Assembly: GCF_043557345.1 (NCBI RefSeq)
Contig: NZ_JBIFFV010000002.1
Span: 186,001-250,000, forward strand
Length of the DNA: 64,000 nucleotides
Reading direction: 5' to 3'
Origin: Sulfitobacter sp043557345
Lineage (GTDB): Bacteria; Pseudomonadota; Alphaproteobacteria; Rhodobacterales; Rhodobacteraceae
In this document: positions 1 through 8,186 of the stretch, one piece after another
How positions within the stretch are numbered: the stretch's first letter is position 1
How the letters are laid out: every line of letters begins with the position of its first letter
The notes under the pieces: model-generated
The model's input: only the letters and a program-made list of their open reading frames with translations
What the model was told of the DNA's origin: nothing
Database searches by the model: none
Made by a program: the position numbers and the translations under genes

Positions 1-2
1 GC

Positions 3-497
3 GATTGGGAGGTGCATGTCGGCAATGGCCACGCCCCCGAACATGCGACCTTTTGGAGCCGCGACGACAATCTGGTGATCGCGGGGGATCAGATCCTCCC
101 CTCAATCAGCCCCAATATCGGCGTCTACCCGACCGAGCCGATGGCCGACCCCATCGGCGAGTGGCTGGAGGCTTGCGAGCGTTTTCTGCCCTTGGCGCGA
201 GAGGATCATCTGGTGCTGGGCGGCCACAAACTGCCATTCACCGGGCTGCCGACGCGGCTGAAACAGTTGATCGAAAACCACCACAGCGCCCTGCGCAGGC
301 TTCTGGCCCATATCGACACGCCGAAATCGGCCTCGGAATGTTTCGCGCCGCTGTTCAAACGCAATATCGGTGAGGCGGAATATGGCCTCGCGCTGGTTGA
401 AGCCGTCGCTCATCTGAGCCACCTTTACCAAGCCGGAGAGGCCACGCGCACCTTGCGCGCGGCGGATGGCGCATGGGTGTATCAGCGCAAGGGGTGA
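3..497 (+). CDS. MBL-fold metallo-hydrolase, C-terminal part (5' end outside window)
   Basis: The reading frame is open from the first bases, so the N-terminal half, which would carry the HxHxDH zinc motif, lies upstream. What is visible fits the second half of a metallo-beta-lactamase hydrolase of the LACTB2/glyoxalase-II-like group: a late histidine motif (GHAPEH), the bridging aspartate strand (VIAGDQILP) and a further histidine (LGGHKLPF). A C-terminal helical, winged-helix-like tail follows (about residues 85-160). The substrate cannot be told; thioester or phosphodiester hydrolysis are common in the group. DUF6173 begins 3 bases after its stop, suggesting one transcript. Confidence 0.8.
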   Translation, partial: DWEVHVGNGHAPEHATFWSRDDNLVIAGDQILPSISPNIGVYPTEPMADPIGEWLEACERFLPLAREDHLVLGGHKLPFTGLPTRLKQLIENHHSALRRLLAHIDTPKSASECFAPLFKRNIGEAEYGLALVEAVAHLSHLYQAGEATRTLRAADGAWVYQRKG

Positions 498-500
498 GCG

Positions 501-965
501 ATGGGCGATGAGGTGAAGACGGCAGCCGAGGCCTATGAGGCTGCGGCATTACCGCGCATGCATGAGGTGCACACGGGCGCGGATCAGCCCAAGTCGGGCG
601 ATCAACCCCTGCCCAAATCGGTGACCGGCAAGCCGGTTAAACAGAAATCCCCCGCCCAATGGGCCTATGAGCGGGTCGTGCTCTACCTCAAGAATTTCGA
701 GGAAAAGCTCGACAACGATCATGAGGCGGCGATCGGCTTTGCCGGGGGCGACGCCGGGGTGCTGCGGATCGAAGGCATGGGGTATTTCGACCCCGATATC
801 ATCACCTTCTACGGCGTCGATCCGGCAGGGGCGCGGGCGCAATTGGTGCAGCATGTGGGGCAGTTGAACGTGATGCTGCGGGCCTTGCCGAAAAAGGTGC
901 CGGATGCCGCGCCGCAACGGATCGGCTTTCGCTTGGTCGCCGATCTGGAAGACGGCGAAAGCTGA
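501..965 (+). CDS. DUF6173 family protein
   Basis: A 154-residue soluble protein with no signal peptide or membrane segment. The N-terminal 50 residues are polar and probably disordered. The rest (from SPAQWAYERVV) is an alpha/beta domain with several short acidic and glycine-rich motifs that I recognise as the DUF6173 family of Rhodobacteraceae. No catalytic motif is apparent and the function is unknown. It starts 3 bases after the MBL hydrolase stop, so it is probably cotranscribed and coupled with it. Family naming is from memory of the conserved core, not from a search. Confidence 0.7.
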   Translation: MGDEVKTAAEAYEAAALPRMHEVHTGADQPKSGDQPLPKSVTGKPVKQKSPAQWAYERVVLYLKNFEEKLDNDHEAAIGFAGGDAGVLRIEGMGYFDPDIITFYGVDPAGARAQLVQHVGQLNVMLRALPKKVPDAAPQRIGFRLVADLEDGES

Positions 966-1115
966 GAGACTCTATAACGTGCGGGGGAGTGTAAGATTCC
1001 CCTTTAGCGCGTAGTTCCGCGCAAAGCTAGTATGGTTTTCTGCGCATGATCCCCCCGTGACAGGGTGATGCGAATAGGGTAATCAGCGCCAACAAATTGT
1101 CTTAGGGAGACGAAA

Positions 1116-1250
1116 ATGGCTGAACATGAACACGGCAGCATGAATTACGAAGCGCAGAAAAAGACCTTTGACGGGTTCATGACCTTCGTGACACGCAGCA
1201 CCGTCGTCATCCTCGTGATTCTTGTTCTGTTGGCAATCTTTGCCGGTTGA
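1116..1250 (+). CDS. aa3-type cytochrome c oxidase subunit IV
   Basis: A 44-residue protein: a hydrophilic His/Glu-rich start (MAEHEHGSMNYEAQKKTF), then one membrane helix (about residues 25-43, VTRSTVVILVILVLLAIFAG). This is the bacterial subunit IV of the Rhodobacter/Paracoccus aa3 oxidase, with its typical NYEAQKKTFDGF motif. The subunit packs against subunits I and III in the inner membrane and is dispensable in Paracoccus. A purine-rich AGGGAGACGAAA segment precedes the ATG. It stands alone here, with no oxidase genes nearby, as is common in this family. Confidence 0.85.
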   Translation: MAEHEHGSMNYEAQKKTFDGFMTFVTRSTVVILVILVLLAIFAG

Positions 1251-1283
1251 TCATGTCCTATCCCTGGGCGAGAGGGTAATGGT

Positions 1284-1892
1284 TTGAAGACTCTCTTGGC
1301 GTCGATTGCGCTAGTTGGCGTTCTGGCTGGCTGTTCGGTGGATCAAAGCCCCGATAGCCCGCCCGAGGTTGTGGCGCGTGCAGCCTACCGCGCGCCCGAG
1401 CCGCCGTCCCTCACATTGATGACCATGGTGAACAACCGCACCGGCAGCGGCGGCCATAGCGCGCTGATGGTGAATGGCTCGCAACGGGTGATCTTTGACC
1501 CCGCCGGATCGTTTCGGGATGCGCGGATGGCCGAGCGGGGCGATGTGCTCTACGGGGTGACGCCCGCGTGGTTGCAGGCCTATAAATCGGCTCATGCGCG
1601 CAGCACCTTTCATGTGGTCAGTCAGGAAATCCCCGTGAGCCCCGAGGTGGCCGAACGCGCGCTTGAACTGGTGACCGCCAATGGCGCGGTGCCCGGTGCC
1701 TTTTGCGCCAATGCCACCAGCGGCATTCTCAGCCAGTTGCCGGGGTTTCAAAGCGTCGGGTCGACCTTCTATCCCGTCAAGCTGCAAGAGCGGTTCGAGG
1801 CCCTGCCGGGCGTCACCACGACGAAATATTACGAAGACGATGAGGGCGATGTGATCGACGCCCTGCGCGCGGCGCAACTGGCCCGACAGTAG
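1284..1892 (+). CDS. Lipoprotein with possible permuted NlpC/P60-like hydrolase fold
   Basis: The start is TTG at 1284, because GAGAGGG lies 7 bases upstream and the ATG at 1279 stops at once. The 202-residue product opens with a type II signal peptide ending in the lipobox LAGC (Cys17), so it should be a lipidated envelope protein. His58 (SGGHSAL) precedes Cys141 (GAFCANATSG). That His-before-Cys order is what circularly permuted papain-fold hydrolases such as the YiiX/Lnb groups show, and the strands around RVIFDPAGSF resemble it. Enzyme activity is inference; peptide or amide substrates would be expected. It converges on azlD, 9 bases away. Confidence 0.6.
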   Translation: MKTLLASIALVGVLAGCSVDQSPDSPPEVVARAAYRAPEPPSLTLMTMVNNRTGSGGHSALMVNGSQRVIFDPAGSFRDARMAERGDVLYGVTPAWLQAYKSAHARSTFHVVSQEIPVSPEVAERALELVTANGAVPGAFCANATSGILSQLPGFQSVGSTFYPVKLQERFEALPGVTTTKYYEDDEGDVIDALRAAQLARQ

Positions 1893-1901
1893 CGCCCGCG
1901 C

Positions 1902-2231
1902 TTACCCCACCAGATAGAGCATTCCATAAAGCGCCGCGGCCCCTGACAGGATCGCGGCGAGGACGTTCTTGGTCACCAGCCCCACGCCCAATGTCACCGC
2001 CGCCGCGGTGACGCGCGGCAGGTCGAATTGCCCCCCGGTGGCCGAAGGCCAGATCACCTGCGGTGCCACCAACGCGGGCAGAATCGCCACGGCAGTATAG
2101 CGCAGATGCCGCAAGAGCCATGCGGGCATCTGTTTGTTGCCAACCAAGCCGGTAAAGACAAAGCGCAGGAAAAAGCTGCCCAGCCCGAGGCCGATGATCA
2201 CGACCCAAAGTGCGGTTCTATCGATCATCAT
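1902..2231 (-). CDS. AzlD-family small membrane subunit
   Basis: About 109 residues with four hydrophobic helices, matching the AzlD family, the small partner of AzlC in branched-chain amino-acid export (BrnE/BrnF type in Corynebacterium). The start is one of two adjacent ATG codons at 2231 and 2228; the first overlaps the azlC stop in an ATGA arrangement, so translation is coupled. An upstream in-frame start at 2264 lies inside azlC and is not needed. The pair probably exports leucine-type amino acids or analogues across the inner membrane; the substrate is not shown by sequence. Confidence 0.85.
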   Translation of the reverse strand: MMIDRTALWVVIIGLGLGSFFLRFVFTGLVGNKQMPAWLLRHLRYTAVAILPALVAPQVIWPSATGGQFDLPRVTAAAVTLGVGLVTKNVLAAILSGAAALYGMLYLVG

Positions 2232-2950
2232 GCCGTGCTCCCCGGTTTGCGTCGTTCCATCCACGCCTCGACCTGCGCGCCGGTAATCATGCCCGCGAGC
2301 CCCGCGATGATCAGCCCAAGCGCATAGGGCACCTCGACGGCGAAAAGGCTCACAACGACCGCGACCATCGCCGCCGCCACATGGGCCAGCGTGCGGAACA
2401 TCGGCGCGATCATGGCCAGAAAGGTGATCGGAATGGCGAAGTCCAGCGCCCAGCTATCCGGCACGCTGGCTCCCACCATCGCGCCGATCAGCGTGAAGAT
2501 ATACCAAAGCGGCACCACCGGCGTCACGGTCCCAAAGAAATAGGCCATCCGCTGCGGCACCGTCATCTCAGGGTCGCGCTCATATTGCGTCATCGCGGCG
2601 ACATAGGATTGGTCGACCGTCATATAGGCCGCCAGCGCCCGCTGCCACAGCGGCGCGCCGCCAATCCACGGGGTGAGAGAGGCCGAATACATCGCCATGC
2701 GCAGGTTCACCGCCAGCGCCGAGGCCAGCACGATGGCCGTGGGCACGTCTTCTCGCAGCAGTTGCAGCGCCGTGAACTGCGCGGCCCCGGCAATCACCAC
2801 GATCGAAAAGGTCAGCGTTTCGAACACGTTCAACCCGGCCTCGGTGGCCAAAAGGCCAAACAGCGAGGCGAAGGGGATGATCACCAGCACAAAGGGCAGC
2901 GCATCGACGATCCCTTTGCGATAGGCGGATTTGGTGGTGGTGATGGCCAT
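2228..2950 (-). CDS. AzlC-family amino-acid export permease
   Basis: A 240-residue polytopic inner-membrane protein with the AzlC features: an early helix with LPFVLVIIPFASLFG, a helix containing VIAGAAQFTALQLL and the short loop NLRMAMYSASL. It forms a two-subunit exporter with the coupled AzlD just downstream. The 55-base gap to the divergent fdhD presumably holds both promoters. The link to the molybdenum genes next door is positional only. Confidence 0.88.
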   Translation of the reverse strand: MAITTTKSAYRKGIVDALPFVLVIIPFASLFGLLATEAGLNVFETLTFSIVVIAGAAQFTALQLLREDVPTAIVLASALAVNLRMAMYSASLTPWIGGAPLWQRALAAYMTVDQSYVAAMTQYERDPEMTVPQRMAYFFGTVTPVVPLWYIFTLIGAMVGASVPDSWALDFAIPITFLAMIAPMFRTLAHVAAAMVAVVVSLFAVEVPYALGLIIAGLAGMITGAQVEAWMERRKPGSTA

Positions 2951-3005
2951 GGCGAACTCTTAAATATAATGTCAAAGGCTTAGACCTAACCGCAGGGGGA
3001 TACAA

Positions 3006-3890
3006 TTGGCCCAAGACAATGAACTTAGCAATTATCTGATCGCCCCGGATCCGACTGCTGTTCGGCTGACGCGCAGCGTCTCTGGCGTGGACCACACCGG
3101 GGCCGAGGTTGCGATCAACGTGGTCGAAGAGCGCCCCCTGACGATATTCCTCAACCGGCAAGAGATCGTGACCGCCATGACCATCGGCGATTACCCGGCC
3201 TATCTGGCGCTTGGCTTTCTGCGCAACCAGGGAATGCTGCGCCCGGACGAAGAGATCACCGGCGTCGATTACGACGAAGAGCTCGAAACTGTCGTCGTCC
3301 GGACCAAACGGGCCACCGATTACGAAGACAAGATGCAGCGCAAGACCCGCACCAGCGGCTGCGCCGTGGGCACGGTCTTTGGCGATATGATGGAGGGGCT
3401 GGCGGAGGTGAGCCTGCCCGAGACGCCGGTGCGCACATCGGACCTCTACGCGCTGGCGGCCAAGATCAACCGCACGCCGAGCCTCTATCTGGAGGCGGGC
3501 GCGATCCACGGCACGGTGCTTTGTCAAGGCGACCGGCCCTTGGTCTATATGGAGGATGTGGGCCGTCACAACGCGGTTGACAAAATCGCGGGCTGGATGC
3601 TTTCCGAAGGGGTCGGGGCCGAGGATAAGGTGCTCTATACCACGGGGCGGCTGACCTCTGAGATGGTGATCAAGACGGCGATGATGGGCATTCCGGTGCT
3701 GGCGTCCCGCTCGGGCTTTACCGCTTGGGGGGTGGAGATCGCCCAGCAGGTGAACCTGACCCTGATCGGGCGGATGCGCGGGCAGCGCTTTACCTGTCTG
3801 GCCGGGGAGGGGCGGCTGATCCGCGATGCGGATCCGGCCAGCGTGGCCGAGGAGCCGCGCAAAAGCGGGCGCAAGGGCGCGAAGGATTGA
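3006..3890 (+). CDS. fdhD: Formate dehydrogenase sulfurtransferase FdhD
   Basis: 294 residues. TTG at 3006 is chosen because an AGGGGGA segment ends 5 bases before it. FdhD passes sulfur from the cysteine desulfurase to the bis-MGD cofactor of formate dehydrogenase. Family motifs are present: EERPLTIFLN, LGFLRNQGML, YMEDVGRHNAVDKI and the TSGC segment with Cys119. The second cysteine of the CxxC pair described for E. coli is absent: the sequence continues CAVGTVFGD. Other cysteines lie in HGTVLCQG and RFTCLAGEG. It leads a molybdenum cofactor operon (mobA, then mobB-moeA). No formate dehydrogenase structural gene is in the window. Confidence 0.92.
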   Translation: MAQDNELSNYLIAPDPTAVRLTRSVSGVDHTGAEVAINVVEERPLTIFLNRQEIVTAMTIGDYPAYLALGFLRNQGMLRPDEEITGVDYDEELETVVVRTKRATDYEDKMQRKTRTSGCAVGTVFGDMMEGLAEVSLPETPVRTSDLYALAAKINRTPSLYLEAGAIHGTVLCQGDRPLVYMEDVGRHNAVDKIAGWMLSEGVGAEDKVLYTTGRLTSEMVIKTAMMGIPVLASRSGFTAWGVEIAQQVNLTLIGRMRGQRFTCLAGEGRLIRDADPASVAEEPRKSGRKGAKD

Positions 3891-3894
3891 CCAC

Positions 3895-4497
3895 ATGAAA
3901 CAACCACTTGGCGTCATTCTGGCGGGCGGGCAGGCGACCCGTATGGGCGGCGGCGACAAGGGGCTGCTGCCGCTGGGGCAGGGCACGCTTCTGTCCTCGG
4001 TAATCGACCGGCTGGAGCCGCAGGTCGCGGGGCTGGCGCTTAATGCCAATGGCGATGCAGCGCGGTTTGCCGACCTCGGCCTGCCGGTGCTGGCCGATAG
4101 TATCGAAGGCTTCGCCGGACCGCTGGCGGGGGTGCTCGCCGGGCTGGACTGGGCCGCCGAACAGGGGGCCGAGAGCATCGTGACCGCTGCCGCTGATACG
4201 CCTTTCTTCCCCTGCGATCTGGTGCCGCGTCTGTTGCTGGCCGCCGATGATATGGCCCATCCGCTGGCCTTGGCCGCCACGCCGGATGCCAAACGCGGCA
4301 CGGCGCGGCATCCGACCTTTGGCCTCTGGCCCGTGGCGCTGCGCGACGATCTGCGCAGCGCTTTGGCGGGCGGGCTGCGCAAGGTGGTGCTCTGGACGGA
4401 ACGCCACGACGGGCGCGAGGCGCTCTTCCCCGATGAGGCGGCCTTCTTCAACGTGAACACGCCCGGGGATCTGGCGAAAGCAGAGGCGATGGTATGA
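3895..4497 (+). CDS. mobA: Molybdenum cofactor guanylyltransferase MobA
   Basis: 200 residues. It attaches GMP to molybdopterin to make the MGD cofactor used by formate dehydrogenase and DMSO-reductase-type enzymes. The N-terminal nucleotide-binding signature is clear (VILAGGQATRMGGGDKGLLPL), and the later AAADTPFFP and FNVNTPGDL motifs are those of MobA. The ATG at 3895 follows the fdhD stop by 4 bases; the stop overlaps the next start as ATGA, so the three genes are translationally coupled. Length matches the family. Confidence 0.95.
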   Translation: MKQPLGVILAGGQATRMGGGDKGLLPLGQGTLLSSVIDRLEPQVAGLALNANGDAARFADLGLPVLADSIEGFAGPLAGVLAGLDWAAEQGAESIVTAAADTPFFPCDLVPRLLLAADDMAHPLALAATPDAKRGTARHPTFGLWPVALRDDLRSALAGGLRKVVLWTERHDGREALFPDEAAFFNVNTPGDLAKAEAMV

Positions 4498-6257
4498 GGG
4501 TTTACGGCATTGTCGGTTGGAAGAACGCGGGCAAGACCGGGCTGATGGAGCGGCTGGTCTCCGAGATCACGGGCCGTGGGTTCACCGTCTCCACCGTCAA
4601 ACACGCGCATCACACATTCGACGTGGACCACCCCGGCAAGGACAGCCACCGCCACCGCATCGCGGGCGCGCGGGAGGTGCTCTTGGCCTCGGGCGCGCGT
4701 TTTGCCCTGATGCATGAGTTGCGCGGGTCCGATGAGCCGCCGCTGGAGGCGCATCTGGCGCGGCTCTCGCCCGTCGATCTGGTGCTGATCGAAGGCTACA
4801 AACGCGACGGCCATCCGAAGGTCGAAGCCCATCGGGCCGAGACCGGAAACCCGCTGATCGCGCCGGATGATCCGACCGTGCGGGCGCTGGCCAGCGATGT
4901 GCCGCTTGAGGTGGATCGGCCCGTTTTCGATCTGAACGACACCGCCGCCATTGCCGATTTCATCCTGCGCGACGTGGGGCTGATCGCCACTCCGGCGGCC
5001 CCCGCCACACCCGCGCCGCCGCCCCTGCGCAACGATTGTTTCGCCCTGCCGCCCGGCGTGCATTGGACCCCGGTGCATGAAGCGCTGGACCTGCTGCATG
5101 CGCGGCTTCACGCGGTGACAGAGGCCGAGCCTTGCCCCGCCGCCGATGCCGGGGGCCGCATCTTGGCCGAAGATGTGGCCGCCATCCGCGCCAACCCGCC
5201 GCTGCCCAACACGGCGGTCGATGGCTATGGCTTTGCCGGGGGCCGGGGCGATGGCCTGCACGAAATGCCGCTGGTGCCGGGCCGCGCGGCGGCGGGCGAC
5301 CGCCCCGGTGCGGTGCCTGCGGGCCAAGCGATCCGCGTGCTGACCGGCGCGGCGCTGCCCGAAGGTGTCGATACCGTCATCTTGCAAGAGGATGTGACCG
5401 CCGAGGGGGGCGTGCTGCGCTTTCACGGGCCGGTCAAACAGGGGGCCAACACCCGCAAGGCCGGGGAGGATGTGCAGGCGGGCGACGTGATCCTCGCCGC
5501 GGGCACGCGCATCGGTCCGGCGGAACTGGCGCTTCTGGCCGCCGCCGGTGTGGCGGAGGTGTCTTTGCGCAAAAGGCTCAAGGTCGGTGTGATTTCGACC
5601 GGCGATGAATTGGTCGAAATGGGCGATACGGCCCGCGACGGGCAGATTTACGACGTCAACCGCCCGATGCTGCTGCAACTCGCCACCGACTTTGGCCATG
5701 AGGCGGTGGATCTGGGCCGCGTGGCCGACGACCGCGCCGCGCTGCGCGCGCGGCTTGATGCGGCGGCGGGGCAGGTCGATGTAGTCCTCACCAGTGGCGG
5801 CGCATCGGCGGGGGACGAAGACCACGTCTCGGCCCTGTTGACCGAAGCGGGGGCGATGCAGCTTTGGCGGATCGCGGTGAAGCCGGGCCGGCCCTTGGCG
5901 CTTGGGATGTGGCAGGGCGTGCCGGTCTTCGGCCTGCCGGGCAATCCGGTGGCGGCGATGGTCTGTTCGCTGATCTTCGCGCGGCCCGCCATGGCGCTTT
6001 TGGCCGGAGGAGGCTGGCAAGAGCCGCAGGGGTTCGACGTGCCTGCCGCCTTCGAGAAACGCAAAAAGGCCGGGCGGCGGGAATACCTGCGCGCGCGGAT
6101 GCGCGATGGCCGGGCCGAGGTCTTTGCCTCCGAAGGATCGGGGCGCATCAGCGGGCTCAGCTGGGCCGAAGGGCTGGTCGAATTGGACGAGGCCGCCCGC
6201 GACATCACGCCGGGCGATCCCGTTCGGTTCATTCCTTACGGCAGTTTTACCGGCTAG
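4494..6257 (+). CDS. MobB-MoeA fusion protein
   Basis: 587 residues combining two cofactor enzymes. Residues 1-163 are MobB-like, with a P-loop (GWKNAGKT, 8-15), an HAHH motif and VLIEGYKRDGHPK; MobB is a GTP-binding accessory to MobA. A Pro/Ala linker (164-178) follows. Residues 180-587 are MoeA, which inserts molybdate into adenylylated molybdopterin, with NTAVDGYG, STGDELVEMG, TSGGASAGDEDH and GLPGNPVAAMV. Fusing insertion and nucleotide-attachment partners would keep the cofactor within one complex. It starts inside the mobA stop (ATGA). Confidence 0.92.
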   Translation: MRVYGIVGWKNAGKTGLMERLVSEITGRGFTVSTVKHAHHTFDVDHPGKDSHRHRIAGAREVLLASGARFALMHELRGSDEPPLEAHLARLSPVDLVLIEGYKRDGHPKVEAHRAETGNPLIAPDDPTVRALASDVPLEVDRPVFDLNDTAAIADFILRDVGLIATPAAPATPAPPPLRNDCFALPPGVHWTPVHEALDLLHARLHAVTEAEPCPAADAGGRILAEDVAAIRANPPLPNTAVDGYGFAGGRGDGLHEMPLVPGRAAAGDRPGAVPAGQAIRVLTGAALPEGVDTVILQEDVTAEGGVLRFHGPVKQGANTRKAGEDVQAGDVILAAGTRIGPAELALLAAAGVAEVSLRKRLKVGVISTGDELVEMGDTARDGQIYDVNRPMLLQLATDFGHEAVDLGRVADDRAALRARLDAAAGQVDVVLTSGGASAGDEDHVSALLTEAGAMQLWRIAVKPGRPLALGMWQGVPVFGLPGNPVAAMVCSLIFARPAMALLAGGGWQEPQGFDVPAAFEKRKKAGRREYLRARMRDGRAEVFASEGSGRISGLSWAEGLVELDEAARDITPGDPVRFIPYGSFTG

Positions 6258-6266
6258 GCCCGCGCG

Positions 6267-7334
6267 TCAATCGAAGGTGCCCGCGCAGCGGCCCAGCAGC
6301 ATAAAGGCGCGGGCGGTGCGGGTGTCGGCCAGCATCGAGATTTCCTCATCCGTGGCCTGTTTCTCGAACTCCGCAAAGGTCCGATCGAAGCGGCGCAGGA
6401 AGTGATGCGCGGCATCGCGGAAGATCGGGTCTTGCCGCATCCGCGCATTGGCCAGCGCCAGCGACGAGCGATCCCGAATGCCCCCCAAAGGCGCGATGGT
6501 CCGGCCCCGCGCACCGCTGGCGAACTGCCGCCAGACCTCGGGGCGGGCGCGGTCGGGGCGCAGGTCGTCCATATAGATGCCGTCTTGGCTGAGCAGGGTC
6601 AGCACATCCTGCGCGGCCTGCACAAGCTGCGCGGCGGAGCGGTCTTTCAGCGCACGGCGCAGGGCGTCGAAACCCGCCTGATCCTCCGCCGTTTCGGGGA
6701 AGTTGAGCGCACGGGTGAAATCCTCGGCAGAGAGCGGCTGCGCGCTGTCGCCCGCCTGCGTGCCAAGGGCCAGCGCCGGCTGGTCTTCGGCGGCGGGCGG
6801 TGTGGGCGCGGGGGCCGGATCGACGGCACGCGACGGCGCATCGCGGCCCTGAAGCCCGGCCAGCGCGATCTCGGTCTTGCGGGCGCTGGCGGCGAGTTCA
6901 TCGAGCTTGCGCGCAATGCTGCCTTCGCCCGCCGGTTTGTTGCCCTGCTGTTGCGAGATATAGGAGTGCCGGATCGTGTCGATCGCGGCTTGCAGACGTT
7001 GGCTTTCCTCACGCATGACCCGCCCGGCGCGGGCGGCCGTGGCCCCGACCCAGATCATCGCGACGGGCATGATCACCACCAGCAGGATCAACAGCCCGCG
7101 CAGCCCGCTGTCGGGCGTGCTTTCGGGCACTTCTGCGGCGATGAAGGTGAAATAGATCGCCGTTCCAAGCAGCCACAGCGCCGAAAGCGCGCCTGCGATG
7201 ATCCCGACCTCGGTGATGCTATTGGCCCTGGGCCGGTCGTAGATGCCCATCGGCGTGGGCCGTGCCGCGCCGGTCCCGCCGCGCGGGGCGCGGGGGGCTT
7301 GTTCTGGGGATGCGGAAACGTCGGGCTCTGCCAT
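6267..7334 (-). CDS. Conserved hypothetical membrane protein
   Basis: 355 residues from the ATG at 7334, preferred over the TTG at 7352 because GGGAAGG sits 6 bases upstream. The N-terminal 35 residues are Pro/Arg-rich and cytoplasmic. Two membrane helices follow (IIAGALSALWLLGTAIYF and LLILLVVIMPVAMIWVG). A helical stretch rich in Arg/Gln/Glu, a Pro/Ala linker and a C-terminal helical domain with no known motif complete it. I do not recognise a named domain; it resembles proteins conserved beside greA in Roseobacters. It lies 14 bases downstream of greA and is probably cotranscribed. Confidence 0.75.
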   Translation of the reverse strand: MAEPDVSASPEQAPRAPRGGTGAARPTPMGIYDRPRANSITEVGIIAGALSALWLLGTAIYFTFIAAEVPESTPDSGLRGLLILLVVIMPVAMIWVGATAARAGRVMREESQRLQAAIDTIRHSYISQQQGNKPAGEGSIARKLDELAASARKTEIALAGLQGRDAPSRAVDPAPAPTPPAAEDQPALALGTQAGDSAQPLSAEDFTRALNFPETAEDQAGFDALRRALKDRSAAQLVQAAQDVLTLLSQDGIYMDDLRPDRARPEVWRQFASGARGRTIAPLGGIRDRSSLALANARMRQDPIFRDAAHHFLRRFDRTFAEFEKQATDEEISMLADTRTARAFMLLGRCAGTFD

Positions 7335-7348
7335 GTCAGCCTTCCCGG

Positions 7349-7819
7349 TCAAGCGTAGACGATCTTGAGAACCTCATAGGATTTCTGCCCGCCGGGGGTG
7401 CGCACCTCGACGGAATCACCCTCGTCCTTACCGATCAGCGCGCGCGCGATGGGGGATTTGATGTTCAAAAGACCCTTTTCGATATTGGCCTCATATTCGC
7501 CAACGATCTGATAGGTTTTCTCTTCGTCCGTGTCCTCATCGACGAGCGTCACCGTGGCTCCGAATTTGATCGAGCCCGACAGTTTCTTGGGGTCGATCAC
7601 ATCGGCGAGCGAGATCACGCCCTCAAGCTCCTTGATGCGGCCTTCGATGAAAGACTGTTTTTCCTTGGCGGAATGATACTCGGCGTTTTCCGACAGGTCA
7701 CCATGTTCGCGCGCCTCGGCGATGGCCTTGATGATGGCGGGGCGTTCAACCGACTTGAGGTGCTTAAGTTCGACTTCGAGCGCGGTGTGACCATCGCGGG
7801 TCATCGGAATTTTTTCCAT
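7349..7819 (-). CDS. greA: Transcription elongation factor GreA
   Basis: 156 residues from MEKIPMT. GreA binds the RNA polymerase secondary channel and stimulates cleavage of backtracked RNA. The N-terminal coiled coil carries the conserved tip EHGDLSENAEYHSAKEKQ with its acidic pair, and the C-terminal FKBP-like domain ends in PGGQKSYEVLKI. Length is standard. In-frame codons upstream to 7849 lack family similarity and are excluded. Confidence 0.97.
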   Translation of the reverse strand: MEKIPMTRDGHTALEVELKHLKSVERPAIIKAIAEAREHGDLSENAEYHSAKEKQSFIEGRIKELEGVISLADVIDPKKLSGSIKFGATVTLVDEDTDEEKTYQIVGEYEANIEKGLLNIKSPIARALIGKDEGDSVEVRTPGGQKSYEVLKIVYA

Positions 7820-8186
7820 GGCGGTGTGCCTACATAATGAGGGCCGCACCCGGGTTTTCGCCGGGGGGCGGCCAATTGCGTGTTAACTTGGCAGATACCT
7901 GACCCAAACTGCCGGCCAATTGCAAGGGGCTAACGGCTCCGAGATCGGCGGTTGACTGCCGTCAATAAGGTCTCGTTTTCGCCGTGCGGGCCGCGGCGGC
8001 TGGGTGGTGAAACCGGGCCTCGCCGCGCTATCTCGAAGGGGGGACGAACCGGCGACCTGATAGGTCGCGCGTCATGTTATGTCGTGGAGCCCACGTTTTG
8101 CGCAATAAACGCAGGGTCGCGATTGCATTGCGCGCGGCGGTGGTTTAGCCAAATCCAAACCGAATTTGCCGTGAGGGAGCACCAAA
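7820..8186. other. Intergenic region between greA and the ETF-QO gene
   Basis: 367 bases without a convincing gene. It must carry the greA promoter (minus strand) and the promoter of the ETF-QO gene (plus strand). It holds a 10-base direct repeat, GGCCAATTGC, at 7870-7879 and 7914-7923, and a perfect inverted repeat GCGACCT-GAT-AGGTCGC at 8052-8068. An open frame at 7952-8200 runs into the ETF-QO gene in another frame and shows no family features. No clear sigma-70 boxes were found. Confidence 0.5.

Noticed and set aside
2580..6020. A 1146-codon minus-strand frame across azlC, fdhD, mobA and mobB-moeA
   Set aside because: Overlaps four recognised genes, low-complexity Arg/His/Gln composition, no start context: an antisense shadow.
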